Source of the DNA: Pontixanthobacter luteolus
GTDB lineage: Bacteria > Pseudomonadota > Alphaproteobacteria > Sphingomonadales > Sphingomonadaceae
Reading direction: 5' to 3'
NCBI RefSeq assembly: GCF_009828095.1
Contig: NZ_WTYP01000001.1
Coordinates: forward strand, 744,001-808,000
Length of the DNA: 64,000 nucleotides
Below are positions 33,370-42,361 of the stretch, one piece after another. Numbering within the stretch: the first letter of the stretch is position 1; each line of letters opens with the position of its first letter. The translations under genes were made by a program, and so were the position numbers. The notes beneath the pieces were generated by a model. That model was not told the origin of the DNA. It was given only the letters and a program-made list of their open reading frames with translations, and did not search any database.

Positions 33370-34924
33370 TGGGCTGGTCCAGCGCGAGGGTGGAAGGAAG
33401 CTGATTTCCTCCATTCCTGCGTGTTGGCAGGGGCCGTTGGTCCGGCTTGGTATTGTGTGGGCGGCAATTTTCGCGCTGACGTTCTGTGAATGGCAGGCGA
33501 TGGTATCCCAGTGGTGGAATATCTCGACCTACAATCACATTCTGTTCGTGCCTCTGATCGTCGGGTGGCTGATCTATTCCCGGCGCGATGAACTTGCCAG
33601 AATAACGCCGCAGGCATGGTTTCCCGGGCTGCTGATGCTTGGCGCTGCCCTGTTCGTGTGGTTGGTCGGTTCTCTGGCCGGAGTTAACACGGTCAGTCAG
33701 CTCGGCGCGGTTCTTGCGCTCCAGACGAGCATTGCCGCACTTCTTGGCCTGCGTGTCACGGTGGCCACTCTGTTTCCCTTGCTGTATCTCATTTTCCTGG
33801 TCCCTTTTGGCGACGAGTTGGTGCCGGCACTCCAGATGATCACTGCGGAAATGGTGATTACCCTCACGCAGTGGAGCGGCGTTCCCGCTGTCATCGACGG
33901 CGTTTTCATAGACACGCCAGCCGGCCTGTTCGAAGTGGCGGAAGCATGCTCCGGCGTGAAATTCCTCATCGCCATGATCGCGCTTGGGACGCTGATCTGC
34001 TATTGCTGCTTCAACAGCTGGAAGCGCCGGATAGTCTTCATGGTTTCGGCCATCGGATTGTCGATTGCCGCGAACAGCATCCGCGCCTGGGGCACGATTT
34101 TCATCGCGCAGTCGCAGGGCATCGAATTCGCCGAGGGTTTCGATCACATTTTCTACGGGTGGATTTTCTTCGCTCTGATTGTTGGTGGTTTGCTTGCCAC
34201 TTCCTGGCGCTGGTTCGATCGCGACCCGGACGATCTTGGAATTGATTTACCCGGTGCACCGCAATCAAACTGGTTTCGGCAGTTGTCAGTCGGAGCAATG
34301 TCAGGAAACAGGGCTGCCGTGTTTGCAGGCCTGTTGCTGGCCATCTTCGCATTCTGGCACACGGCTGGCTCGCGCGTAGAGGCGGCTGTTCCGGACCAGA
34401 TCAGCCTGCCCGAACAGGTGGCAGACTGGAAGCTGGTCGATTATTCTCCGTCTGTGGCGTGGCAGCCGCGCGCGAGCGGGGCGGATCACCGGCTGCTGGG
34501 CCGCTACCGCAACAATTCCGGACAGCACGTCGATGTATTCCTCGCGCTGTATTCCGCGCAGGAAGATGGGCGCGAAGCAAGCGCCTATGGCGAGGGCGCG
34601 CTCGATCCGGGCAGCGATTGGCGCTGGCTTGCACCCGGCACAGCCCGAACAGATGCCATCGCCGACTATCTTTTCGTCTACGGCAAACACAAACGGCTCG
34701 CGGAAACATCTTACAGAACCGGCAACCTGCTTACCGGCAGCGCTGCCAGGTTGAAACTTGCGAATATGTTCGACCGGCTGACCCTCCGGGCGAGGCCGAC
34801 CATGATGCTGATCGTTTCAGCCGAAGAACGTGAAAACCGCGAAGCCGCTCAATCCATCTCCGATTTCCGCCGCTCTGTCGGTGATCAAGGTGAATGGATG
34901 GACCGTATCGCGCGGCTGCGTTAG
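33359..34924 (+). CDS. xrtA: Exosortase A with C-terminal EpsI domain
   Basis: A 521-residue inner-membrane protein, start ATG at 33359 (a GTG lies one codon earlier). The exosortase domain has about eight membrane helices and the cysteine-protease-like triad C197 (EVAEACSGV), R242 (NSIRAW) and H263 (FDHIFYGW). It would cleave PEP-CTERM proteins and may transfer them to an acceptor. Residues from about 345 on form a periplasmic EpsI-type domain (PEQVADWKLVDYSP, VDVFLALYSAQEDGREA), fused here though separate in some systems. No PEP-CTERM substrate is encoded in the window. Confidence 0.93.
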   Translation: MQLDGLVQREGGRKLISSIPACWQGPLVRLGIVWAAIFALTFCEWQAMVSQWWNISTYNHILFVPLIVGWLIYSRRDELARITPQAWFPGLLMLGAALFVWLVGSLAGVNTVSQLGAVLALQTSIAALLGLRVTVATLFPLLYLIFLVPFGDELVPALQMITAEMVITLTQWSGVPAVIDGVFIDTPAGLFEVAEACSGVKFLIAMIALGTLICYCCFNSWKRRIVFMVSAIGLSIAANSIRAWGTIFIAQSQGIEFAEGFDHIFYGWIFFALIVGGLLATSWRWFDRDPDDLGIDLPGAPQSNWFRQLSVGAMSGNRAAVFAGLLLAIFAFWHTAGSRVEAAVPDQISLPEQVADWKLVDYSPSVAWQPRASGADHRLLGRYRNNSGQHVDVFLALYSAQEDGREASAYGEGALDPGSDWRWLAPGTARTDAIADYLFVYGKHKRLAETSYRTGNLLTGSAARLKLANMFDRLTLRARPTMMLIVSAEERENREAAQSISDFRRSVGDQGEWMDRIARLR

Positions 34925-34934
34925 GGCGCGCGTT

Positions 34935-36833
34935 ATGTGCGGAATCGCCGGCCTTTTCCATTGCGGGACACCCAAGCCGGTCGATCCGGCACGCGTCAGC
35001 CGAATGTGCGACGCGTTGTTTCATCGCGGCCCGGACGGGTCCGGCATTTGGACCGGTCAGGGTGTAGGGCTGGGGCACCGCCGGCTTGCGATTATCGATC
35101 TTGAGGGATCGCCGCAGCCGATGCACGCGCATGATGGGAACGCGGTAATCGTATTCAACGGGGAGATTTACAATTTCCGCGAGCTGCGACGCGAACTCGA
35201 AGGGCACGGCGCAAAATTCCGCACTGATGGCGACACAGAAGTCATATTGGCCGCATGGCAGCGATGGGGCCCCGATTGCCTCGAAAAGCTGCACGGCATG
35301 TTTGCCTTCGCGATTTACGATCTGAACCGGAAAGAGCTGTTTCTGGCCCGTGACAGGCTGGGCGTGAAACCGTTGTTCATGGCGCATTTGAGCGACGGCA
35401 GCCTCGCATTCGCGTCAGAATTGAAAGGGCTGCTTGCCCATCCGCTGCTTCGCCGCGAAATCGATCCGCTGGCGGTAGAGGATTACATGACCTGGGGGTA
35501 CGTGCCGGATCACCGATCCATCCTCAAGGGTGTCGAAAAACTGCCTGCCGGTCACTTCCGCTTGCTGCGCCACGGGGAAACACCGGCGCCGCCGCGTCAA
35601 TGGTGGGATGTAGATTTCAGCCAACGCAAATCGAGCAAAACCTCCGATCTTTCTGCGGAATTGCTGTTCAGGATGCGGGAAGGGGTGACATCCCGGATGG
35701 ATGCCGACGTCGCGCTCGGCGCATTCCTGTCCGGCGGGGTGGATTCGTCGAGCGTGGTTGCGCTTATGGCTGAATCCAGCCGCGACCCGGTAACTACCTG
35801 TTCGATCGGTTTCGATGTCGCTGCACTCGATGAAACCGGCTACGCAGAGAAAGTGGCCGCGCGTTTCGGTACCGACCACCACAGCCGCATCGTCGACCCT
35901 GATGATTTCCAGCATATCGATGCCTTGGCCGGTATGTTCGACGAGCCTTTCGCGGACGCTTCTGCGCTGCCGACATGGCGTGTCTGCCAATTGGCGAGGG
36001 AACACGTCACCGTTGCATTGTCTGGCGACGGCGCAGACGAGGCATTCGCCGGATATCGCCGGCAGGTTTTCCATGCGCGCGAAGAACAGCTTCGTTCGGT
36101 CTTGCCTTCAGCCTTGCGGAAACCGCTGTTCGGCGGCCTCGGGGCGATCTGGCCGAAGGCTGACTGGGCGCCCCGGCCGCTGCGGGCGAAGTCGACCTTT
36201 CTATCGCTCGCGCAGGACGGTGCGGAAGGGTATGCACGGTCGCTTTCGGTCATCCCGCCGGAACTGCGATTCGCCTTGTATGGCGACGATCTGAAGCGGG
36301 AACTTGGCGGCTACAGGGCAGAGGCACCGCTGATCAGAATGATGCGCGATGCCCCGGCCCGTTCGGGTCTGGACCGGGCGCAATATGCCGATCTCAAATT
36401 CTGGTTGCCAGGGGATATCCTGACCAAGGTCGACCGGACCAGTATGGCAGTCAGCTTGGAAGCCCGTGAACCGCTGCTGGACCACCGTCTGATCGAATTC
36501 GGTGCGCAGTTGCCGCACCGTGCCAGAGTCCGCGGTACGCAAGGCAAATGGCTGATCAAGCACACAATGGAACGCTATCTGCCCGAGGATATCCTCTACC
36601 GGCCGAAGCAAGGTTTCGTGACGCCGATTTCGGACTGGTTCCGGGGGCCGCTGGCCAGCGAAGCACGCGTGATCTGTTCTGCCGGCGGCCTGGCTGACAC
36701 CGGCTGGTTCGATGAGCGCGCGCTTGCGAAACTTGCCGACGATCACATTTCAGGGAAGTCAGATCACGGACGAATCCTGTGGCAATTGTTGATGCTCGGG
36801 AAATCGATAAAGCGTCTCGGCATTGGCCTGTAA
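34935..36833 (+). CDS. XrtA-associated amidotransferase 1 (asparagine synthase-like)
   Basis: A 632-residue class II glutamine amidotransferase of the TIGR03108 type. The start must be the ATG at 34935, since Cys2 (MCGIAGLF) is the N-terminal nucleophile. The glutaminase domain includes HRRLAIIDLEGSPQPM and VFNGEIYNFRELR. The synthetase domain has the pyrophosphate loop FLSGGVDSSSVVALM near residue 265 and ALSGDGADEAFAGY. It probably amidates a carboxyl group on a sugar or peptide of the exopolymer. It ends the ten-gene operon. Confidence 0.92.
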   Translation: MCGIAGLFHCGTPKPVDPARVSRMCDALFHRGPDGSGIWTGQGVGLGHRRLAIIDLEGSPQPMHAHDGNAVIVFNGEIYNFRELRRELEGHGAKFRTDGDTEVILAAWQRWGPDCLEKLHGMFAFAIYDLNRKELFLARDRLGVKPLFMAHLSDGSLAFASELKGLLAHPLLRREIDPLAVEDYMTWGYVPDHRSILKGVEKLPAGHFRLLRHGETPAPPRQWWDVDFSQRKSSKTSDLSAELLFRMREGVTSRMDADVALGAFLSGGVDSSSVVALMAESSRDPVTTCSIGFDVAALDETGYAEKVAARFGTDHHSRIVDPDDFQHIDALAGMFDEPFADASALPTWRVCQLAREHVTVALSGDGADEAFAGYRRQVFHAREEQLRSVLPSALRKPLFGGLGAIWPKADWAPRPLRAKSTFLSLAQDGAEGYARSLSVIPPELRFALYGDDLKRELGGYRAEAPLIRMMRDAPARSGLDRAQYADLKFWLPGDILTKVDRTSMAVSLEAREPLLDHRLIEFGAQLPHRARVRGTQGKWLIKHTMERYLPEDILYRPKQGFVTPISDWFRGPLASEARVICSAGGLADTGWFDERALAKLADDHISGKSDHGRILWQLLMLGKSIKRLGIGL

Positions 36834-36900
36834 GACTCGGAAAAAGAGTCAGAAATGCATTTTCCACTGCGAATTGCGAACCAGTCCAGAAAAAGGACAT
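36834..36900 (+). other. Two small A-loop hairpins after the EPS operon
   Basis: Directly after the amidotransferase stop are GACTC-GGAAAAA-GAGTC and then GTCC-AGAAAAA-GGAC. Each has a short perfect stem and an almost identical purine-rich loop. Neither is followed by a T-run, so they are poor terminators; they may be protein-binding or processing sites in the message between the EPS operon and the rpfF-like gene. The rest of this 153-bp gap shows only the AGGGG ribosome binding site at its end. Confidence 0.35.
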
Positions 36901-36986
36901 GAAAAATAATCGGTTGCCAAGCGAGTCGCGGCTCATGTAGCAAGTAGCTGATGAGGACCGAAACCACCCAATTATAGGGGTCGCTA

Positions 36987-37946
36987 ATGGATCGGATCGA
37001 ATCAGGGCTTGAACGAGGCGGGGGCGAATTGGACAGTATATCCACTTCAGCAATGCCGTTAGGCGAGGGCGACGACCATCTGGTTGTCGAGAACTCGATC
37101 TATTCAGGCATTCCCGATGAGCTGTTTTCCCTGCAGGAACTCGACGTTCTTTATCAGGAAGAAACGCAGACGCTCTGGTCCTATATGCGCCCCAGCGGCA
37201 GGCCCAGCTTCACCCGCGCACTTCTGGGCGATTTCGAAAACTGGCAGAAACTGATCGCCAAGGGGTTCGGGCCGGGCAAGGTACCGCTCAAATTTCTCGT
37301 CCTAGGCAGCAGGGCTCCGGGAGTATTCTGTTTTGGCGGCGATCTGTCGCTGTTCCAGCAATTGATCCGCAATCGTGACCGGGCAGGGTTGGAGCATTAT
37401 GGCCACCGGTGCTGCGAAATCCTGTTCAATAACATGAATACGCTCGACATCCCGATGCTGACCGTCGGGCTCGTCGAAGGGGCCGCGCTTGGCGGCGGGT
37501 TCGAGGCCTTGCTTTCTTTCGATTACATTGTTGCTGAACGCGATGCGACCTTCGGGCTGCCGGAAATTATGTTCGGTCTATTCCCAGGAATGGGCGCACA
37601 TGCGTTTCTGTCTCGCAAGCTAGGCAGCGCGATGGCCGACCGCCTGATTGTGTCCAACGAAACCTACACCGCTGAACAGATGTACGATCTTGGTCTGGTT
37701 CACCACCTTGCCGAGAAAGGCGAAGGGCTGAGCGCGTGCAAGGAATTCATCAAGAAGTCGGAACGGCGCCATGCCGGAATGGTCAATGCGCGCAAGGCGA
37801 TGAAGATTGCCTGGAAGCTGGAGCTTGCGGAATTGAACCGGATCACGGACCTGTGGGCCGATGCCGCGCTGCAACTCAGCGAACGTGACCTGAAAGTGAT
37901 GAACCGCCTTGCATCGGCGCAGCAAAGGCTGGCTGACGCCGCTTGA
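36987..37946 (+). CDS. rpfF: RpfF-like crotonase, probable DSF synthase
   Basis: A 319-residue crotonase-fold protein. It matches RpfF, the Xanthomonas synthase of cis-11-methyl-2-dodecenoic acid, as I recall that sequence: FGGDLSLFQQLIRNRDRAGL, ALGGGFEALLS, GLPEIMFGLFPGMGAHAF and the C-terminal RITDLWADAALQLSERDL. The two glutamates, E173 and E193, have the 20-residue spacing of RpfF Glu141/Glu161, so acyl-ACP dehydration and thioester cleavage are both plausible. A 40-residue N-terminal extension is acidic and unexplained. AGGGG lies 7 nt before the ATG. No RpfC or RpfG homologue is in the window. It could instead be another long-chain enoyl-CoA hydratase, but the motif match argues against that. 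Confidence 0.82.
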   Translation: MDRIESGLERGGGELDSISTSAMPLGEGDDHLVVENSIYSGIPDELFSLQELDVLYQEETQTLWSYMRPSGRPSFTRALLGDFENWQKLIAKGFGPGKVPLKFLVLGSRAPGVFCFGGDLSLFQQLIRNRDRAGLEHYGHRCCEILFNNMNTLDIPMLTVGLVEGAALGGGFEALLSFDYIVAERDATFGLPEIMFGLFPGMGAHAFLSRKLGSAMADRLIVSNETYTAEQMYDLGLVHHLAEKGEGLSACKEFIKKSERRHAGMVNARKAMKIAWKLELAELNRITDLWADAALQLSERDLKVMNRLASAQQRLADAA

Positions 37947-39065
37947 TCAGTCGCCCGTGCCATGGCCCAGGGCCATGTATTCATCGCTCTGCATTTCCAT
38001 CAGGCGGCTGACCGTGCGTTCAAATTCGAAGCTGCCGTCACCTGACTGATAGAGGTTTTCCGGCACTGCTGCGGCCGTCACGAACAGCTTGACCCGGTAT
38101 TCGTACAGCGCGTCGATCAATGTGACGAAGCGTGCTGCTTCGTTGCGGTCGTCAGGCCCCATCAGCGGGATACCAACGATGATTACGGTGTGGAATGTGC
38201 GCGCGATGGCGAGATAATCGCTCGCGCCGCGCGCTTCCCTGCACAGCCGTTTGAAGCTGAAAACTGCAACCCCCTTCAGGGCGCGGGGCACGTGCAAGTT
38301 GCGCCCGCCGCCCAAGTCTATTTCAGACGAAGGCACATGGGCGCCGTCGTCCGGATCATAATCGGTCAGACGGAAGAAAGCCTCGCGAACCTGGGCGGTG
38401 GCATCGTCTCCTAGCGGTGTGTGCCATGTATCGAGCCCGCCGATACGGTCGAGCCGGTAATCAGTGGGTCCGTTCAACGGAATTATGTCCAGCCGGTTTT
38501 CAATCAGGTCGATGAACGGCAGGAAGTGTTCCCTGTTGAGCCCGTCCTTGTAAAGATCATGCGGCGGTCGGTTGGAAGTGGTGACAATGGTCACACCTTC
38601 ATCGACGATCAATGCCCGGAACAACCGGCTCATGATCATGGCGTCGGCGCTGTTGTTAACGACCATCTCGTCGAAACAGAGGCAGCGCAGGTCTGCCCCA
38701 AGTTCGCGCGCGACATTGGGTATGGGGTCGCCCGGGTCGGCCTGCCTCCACGAACGCATTTTCTGATGCACTTCCTGCATGAAGGCGTGAAAGTGAACCC
38801 GGCGTTTTTCCTTGATCGCCAGAGCATCGTGAAACAGATCCATCAGCATGGATTTGCCGCGGCCTACACCGCCCCACATATAGATGCCGCGCGGCTGCGC
38901 CGGCTTCTTGCCCAAAAGTTTGCCGATGAAGCCGGTTTCGGCGCGATCGGTCAGTTGGTGACGCAAAGCCGCCAACTTTCGTGCGGCAGCAGCTTGTTCC
39001 GGATCGGGGCGCAGTTCGCCGGCGGCAACCAGTTCGTCGTACCGCGACATGGGCGAGGCGCTCAT
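37947..39065 (-). CDS. zapE: Cell division protein ZapE (AFG1-like ATPase)
   Basis: A 372-residue P-loop ATPase from the ATG at 39065, which overlaps the thioesterase stop (ATGA); a longer frame upstream overlaps that gene and is not needed. The Walker A motif is MWGGVGRGKSMLMD. The family segment FHDALAIKEKRRVHFHAFM and the Walker B LCFDEMVVNNSADAMI follow, with TSNRPPHDLYKDGLNRE later. ZapE acts at the constricting Z-ring. It abuts the convergent rpfF-like gene with no gap, so no terminator fits between them. Confidence 0.93.
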   Translation of the reverse strand: MSASPMSRYDELVAAGELRPDPEQAAAARKLAALRHQLTDRAETGFIGKLLGKKPAQPRGIYMWGGVGRGKSMLMDLFHDALAIKEKRRVHFHAFMQEVHQKMRSWRQADPGDPIPNVARELGADLRCLCFDEMVVNNSADAMIMSRLFRALIVDEGVTIVTTSNRPPHDLYKDGLNREHFLPFIDLIENRLDIIPLNGPTDYRLDRIGGLDTWHTPLGDDATAQVREAFFRLTDYDPDDGAHVPSSEIDLGGGRNLHVPRALKGVAVFSFKRLCREARGASDYLAIARTFHTVIIVGIPLMGPDDRNEAARFVTLIDALYEYRVKLFVTAAAVPENLYQSGDGSFEFERTVSRLMEMQSDEYMALGHGTGD

Positions 39066-39532
39066 TTTCTTGGAGAGGCCTTGCGAACCAATCCCGAGAA
39101 TGCCGCGACCAGATGATCTTCCTGGACCACTTCCCCGCGCATGAACATGAGCCTGCCGGTTTCGCGCATCACCTCCACCACCGCATCCAGGGGCTGGTCC
39201 ATCCGGCCGGCTCCAATGAACTGGGTGGAAAGTTCCAGCGTTACCGCCATCCCGGCCTCGCTTTCGCGCAGCACGTGCATGGCGGAAAACAGCGAGATAT
39301 CGATCAGGGAAAGGGTGATGGCCCCGTGGATCATATCCTGAAGGTTCGAATGCCTGCGTTCGGGCAGCATGCGCAGGCGGCATTTATTGCCTTCCTGACG
39401 CACCATCATAGGGCCCATCACTTGCGTGTTGAACCGGGTGTTGTCCTTCATATCCCATGTGTACCAGCCGGGCTGGTCGGGGACGGGCTTATACTCGAAG
39501 AAGTCGGGCGGGGCGCGCATCTGCTCAGCCAA
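39062..39532 (-). CDS. PaaI-family (hotdog) thioesterase
   Basis: A 156-residue hotdog-fold protein. HSNLQDMIHGAITLSLIDI carries the PaaI-type HGG-like active-site region, here HGA, with the aspartate in LIDI. The C-terminal part (VTLELSTQFIGAGRMDQPLDAVVEV) is the standard second half. It probably hydrolyses an aryl- or acyl-CoA. It lies 7 nt behind sdhB and overlaps zapE, so all three are likely one transcript. Confidence 0.82.
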   Translation of the reverse strand: MAEQMRAPPDFFEYKPVPDQPGWYTWDMKDNTRFNTQVMGPMMVRQEGNKCRLRMLPERRHSNLQDMIHGAITLSLIDISLFSAMHVLRESEAGMAVTLELSTQFIGAGRMDQPLDAVVEVMRETGRLMFMRGEVVQEDHLVAAFSGLVRKASPRK

Positions 39533-39539
39533 TTGCGGC

Positions 39540-40322
39540 TTAGATCGTACGCTCGGCCATCATTTTCTTGGTTTCGGCGATTGCCTTTGCCGGGCTGAGA
39601 CCCTTCGGGCACACATTCGCACAGTTCATGATCGTGTGGCAGCGATACAGGCGGAAGGGGTCTTCCAGTTGATCAAGCCGCTCGCCCGTCATTTCATCGC
39701 GGCTGTCGGCCAGCCAGCGATATGCCTGGAGCAGAATTGCCGGGCCAAGAAACTTGTCGCTGTTCCACCAATAGGATGGGCAGCTGGTCGAACAACAGGC
39801 GCACAGGATGCACTCGTACAGGCCGTCCAGCTGTTCACGCTGTTCCGGGCTCTGTAGCCGTTCCTTGCCGCTTGGCGTTGGTGTTACCGATTGCAGCCAA
39901 GGGCGGATCGACGCGTATTGCGCATAGAAATGCGTGAAATCCGGGACGAGATCCTTGACCACTTCCATGTGCGGCAGGGGCGTAATGCGAATTTCGCCCT
40001 TCATATCTTCGATTGCGGAAGTGCAGGCGAGGCCGTTCTTACCGTTCATGTTCATGGAGCATGAGCCGCAAATCCCTTCGCGGCAGGAACGGCGGAAGGT
40101 CAGCGTCGGATCGATTTCGTTCTTGATCTTGAACAGCGCGTCGAGAACCATCGGGCCGCACTGGTCGAGGTCGATCTCGAACGTGTCGTAACGCGGGTTT
40201 TCGCCGCTTTCCGGATCGTAGCGGTAGATCTTGAATTTCTTCACTCGTGCGGCGCCGTCGGCCTTGTAGTCACGGCCCTTGCCATTGATGCGTGAGTTCT
40301 TGGGGAGAGTGAAGGTCGCCAT
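39540..40322 (-). CDS. sdhB: Succinate dehydrogenase iron-sulfur subunit
   Basis: A 260-residue subunit of respiratory complex II. Ligands for the three clusters are visible: [15 protein letters not shown] ([2Fe-2S]), [16 protein letters not shown] and [15 protein letters not shown] ([4Fe-4S] and [3Fe-4S]). Length is typical. It passes electrons from the SdhA flavin to ubiquinone. The gene is the first of a minus-strand unit. The sdhC, sdhD and sdhA genes are not adjacent: upstream lies a divergent SDR gene. Confidence 0.95.
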   Translation of the reverse strand: MATFTLPKNSRINGKGRDYKADGAARVKKFKIYRYDPESGENPRYDTFEIDLDQCGPMVLDALFKIKNEIDPTLTFRRSCREGICGSCSMNMNGKNGLACTSAIEDMKGEIRITPLPHMEVVKDLVPDFTHFYAQYASIRPWLQSVTPTPSGKERLQSPEQREQLDGLYECILCACCSTSCPSYWWNSDKFLGPAILLQAYRWLADSRDEMTGERLDQLEDPFRLYRCHTIMNCANVCPKGLSPAKAIAETKKMMAERTI

Positions 40323-40529
40323 AGTCTGAAAAATCCTGATCTCGCTTGCGCCGCCTACTTACCTATTATGGCCGTCAACACAAGCGGCCTGCGGTTGATT
40401 TCCGATGTAGGAAACTTGCGCATCGGCTGCACCCTCAAAGAATCCAACATCGCTTGCGGATTTTGCACCGTGTCCGGCGGCATCCACCCAAGCAGGGAAC
40501 AATGCGCCGGCACAGGGCGTCTATCGGGC

Positions 40530-41273
40530 ATGACTGATGATCAACAAGCGAACGTAAACGAGTTCAGCTGCGCGGCAATTTTCGGCGCTTCCGGAGGGAT
40601 TGGCAGGGCGTGGACTGAGAATCTGGCAAATAACGGCGTGACCGTGTGGGCCGGATCGCGAAGCGGCAATGTCCCGCAGGAAGGTGACGTGCGGCCTTTC
40701 GCGTTCGACCTTAATGACGAAGCGACTATCGAGCAGGCTGCTTCTCTGATGCAGTCCCGCCCGCCGCAATTGATCATCGCCGCGACCGGCGTTCTGACAT
40801 TGGCCGATGGAACCGGGCCAGAGCGCAGCTATCGCGGCTTGCGCCCTGACATCATGGCGCAGGTGATGGCCCTGAACACCATTGGCCCGGCGATGATCGC
40901 CAAGCATATGTTGCCGCTGCTGGACCGCCATGAACGCGGAGTGTTCGCAGCAATTTCGGCGCGGGTGGGTTCCATCAGCGACAACGGGTTGGGGGGATGG
41001 CATTCCTATCGCGCCTCGAAAGCGGCCCTCAATATGCTGATCAAGAATTTCGCGATCGAACTGCGGCGTACCCACAAACAGGCAGTGGTTGCGGGGTTGC
41101 ACCCCGGGACAGTCGATAGCGAGCTATCGAAGCCGTTTCAGGGAAACCTGCCTGAAGGACAGTTGACCGATCCCGCGGAGGCAGCGCAAAATTTGCTTGC
41201 TGTCCTGCGCGGCCTGACACCCGATAATTCCGGCGAAGTTTTTGATTTTGCGGGGAAGAGGATTCCCAGCTGA
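40530..41273 (+). CDS. SDR-family oxidoreductase (C-factor-like)
   Basis: About 247 residues from the ATG at 40530; the frame is open to 40368 but the extension has no SDR features. The NAD(P)-binding motif AAIFGASGGIGRAW begins the Rossmann fold. The active site has serine in AISARVGSISDN and Y-x3-K in HSYRASKAALN. It resembles CsgA/C-signal-like short-chain dehydrogenases of unknown substrate. The stop directly abuts the stop of the convergent ATP-grasp gene. Confidence 0.82.
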   Translation: MTDDQQANVNEFSCAAIFGASGGIGRAWTENLANNGVTVWAGSRSGNVPQEGDVRPFAFDLNDEATIEQAASLMQSRPPQLIIAATGVLTLADGTGPERSYRGLRPDIMAQVMALNTIGPAMIAKHMLPLLDRHERGVFAAISARVGSISDNGLGGWHSYRASKAALNMLIKNFAIELRRTHKQAVVAGLHPGTVDSELSKPFQGNLPEGQLTDPAEAAQNLLAVLRGLTPDNSGEVFDFAGKRIPS

Positions 41274-42275
41274 TCAGCCCATCAATCCGTTACGGCGCAG
41301 ACTATCGGCAAGGATTGTCTCGATCAGTTCTGCCTGCGTCCAGCCTGCAAGTACGGCAGAGCGGCCATAAACCTTTTCCGACCAGAGATTGCAGTTCAGG
41401 TTCACTTCGATGAAGTGCACTTCACGCGTTTCGCGGTTCACTCTGAATTCGAAACGCCCGTAATCGAACGGACGGTATTCGCCCCACAATTTGCGGGTGT
41501 AATCGTTGATCACTTCAGTCAATTCAGGATCATCGAATGCGTCGAGTGAGTACTTGTTGGTGCGGTCGACCAGATCGCGCTTTTCGTAATATGTTCTGAG
41601 ATGCGACGGGTCCGCCTGCTCGAAAATCATGTGCGGCATGATCACAGGGTCGCCAATCGTGATGACCGGCACCTCCACATCGCTGCCGACAAGAAACGGC
41701 TCGACGATTGCATCGTGCTTGTCCGCGTGAATTTCGTCGATTGCCGATTTTACCCCGGCCCAATCGGTCGCATCATGCACGCCCCAGCTGGCGGATGACG
41801 CATTCGGCTTGATCACATAGCGTTCTGCCTGCGGACACGCAGCCGGATCGATCGGCGCTCCCCGGCGATAGATCGTCCAATCCGCAGTTGGCACGCCGGC
41901 TACCACAGCGGCACGTTTTGCTAGATGCTTGTCATCAGACAGGCCGCGCAGGATCGGGCTTGCGCCAAGAAACGGAATGCCGTGCCGTGTGCAAAGGAGC
42001 GGGCCGAGCATTTCGGAGTTGAAAAATCCGGCCCGGTTCAGCAGCGGGAACACGAAATCGACCTCCGGCTTTTCGAACAGCACATCAAAACTGTCCGCCA
42101 GCATGAGGTCGAGGCCGAGGCTTTTCAAAATCTCCCGCGTTTCAACATGATAGAGCGCGTGGTTGCCATCGTCAGGGTGCAAGCCGCCATCCCACTTCGC
42201 ATGTTTGGCGATAAAAAGGATACGCAAACGCTCTTTAGTTGCGGCGTCGATCTTGAGTGGGGCTAGCTGCGGCAA
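41274..42275 (-). CDS. ATP-grasp (D-Ala-D-Ala ligase-like) protein
   Basis: A 333-residue protein starting at a TTG, with AGAGG about 11 nt upstream. ATP-grasp features include AERYVIKPNASSASWGV (a lysine and glycine-poor loop), DAIVEPFLVGSDVEVPVI and the metal site FIEVNLNCNLW. Overall it resembles D-alanine-D-alanine ligases, so a carboxylate-amine ligation is expected. No mur or ddl-type neighbour is present. It is divergent from the PLP-dependent enzyme 86 bp away, and the two may share a pathway. Confidence 0.75.
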   Translation of the reverse strand: MPQLAPLKIDAATKERLRILFIAKHAKWDGGLHPDDGNHALYHVETREILKSLGLDLMLADSFDVLFEKPEVDFVFPLLNRAGFFNSEMLGPLLCTRHGIPFLGASPILRGLSDDKHLAKRAAVVAGVPTADWTIYRRGAPIDPAACPQAERYVIKPNASSASWGVHDATDWAGVKSAIDEIHADKHDAIVEPFLVGSDVEVPVITIGDPVIMPHMIFEQADPSHLRTYYEKRDLVDRTNKYSLDAFDDPELTEVINDYTRKLWGEYRPFDYGRFEFRVNRETREVHFIEVNLNCNLWSEKVYGRSAVLAGWTQAELIETILADSLRRNGLMG

Positions 42276-42361
42276 AACTCGATTAACCTCTTTTGCGGTG
42301 GTGCCGTCCCTTAGTTCTGCTAGGGGCCGTGGCCAAGTACAATTGTCGGGCCGATCCCTGA

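Noticed and set aside
37961-37977. CATGGCCC-A-GGGCCATG palindrome at the zapE 3' end, as a terminator or operator
   Set aside because: It lies inside the zapE coding sequence (codons for MALGHG), has a 1-nt centre and no T-run.
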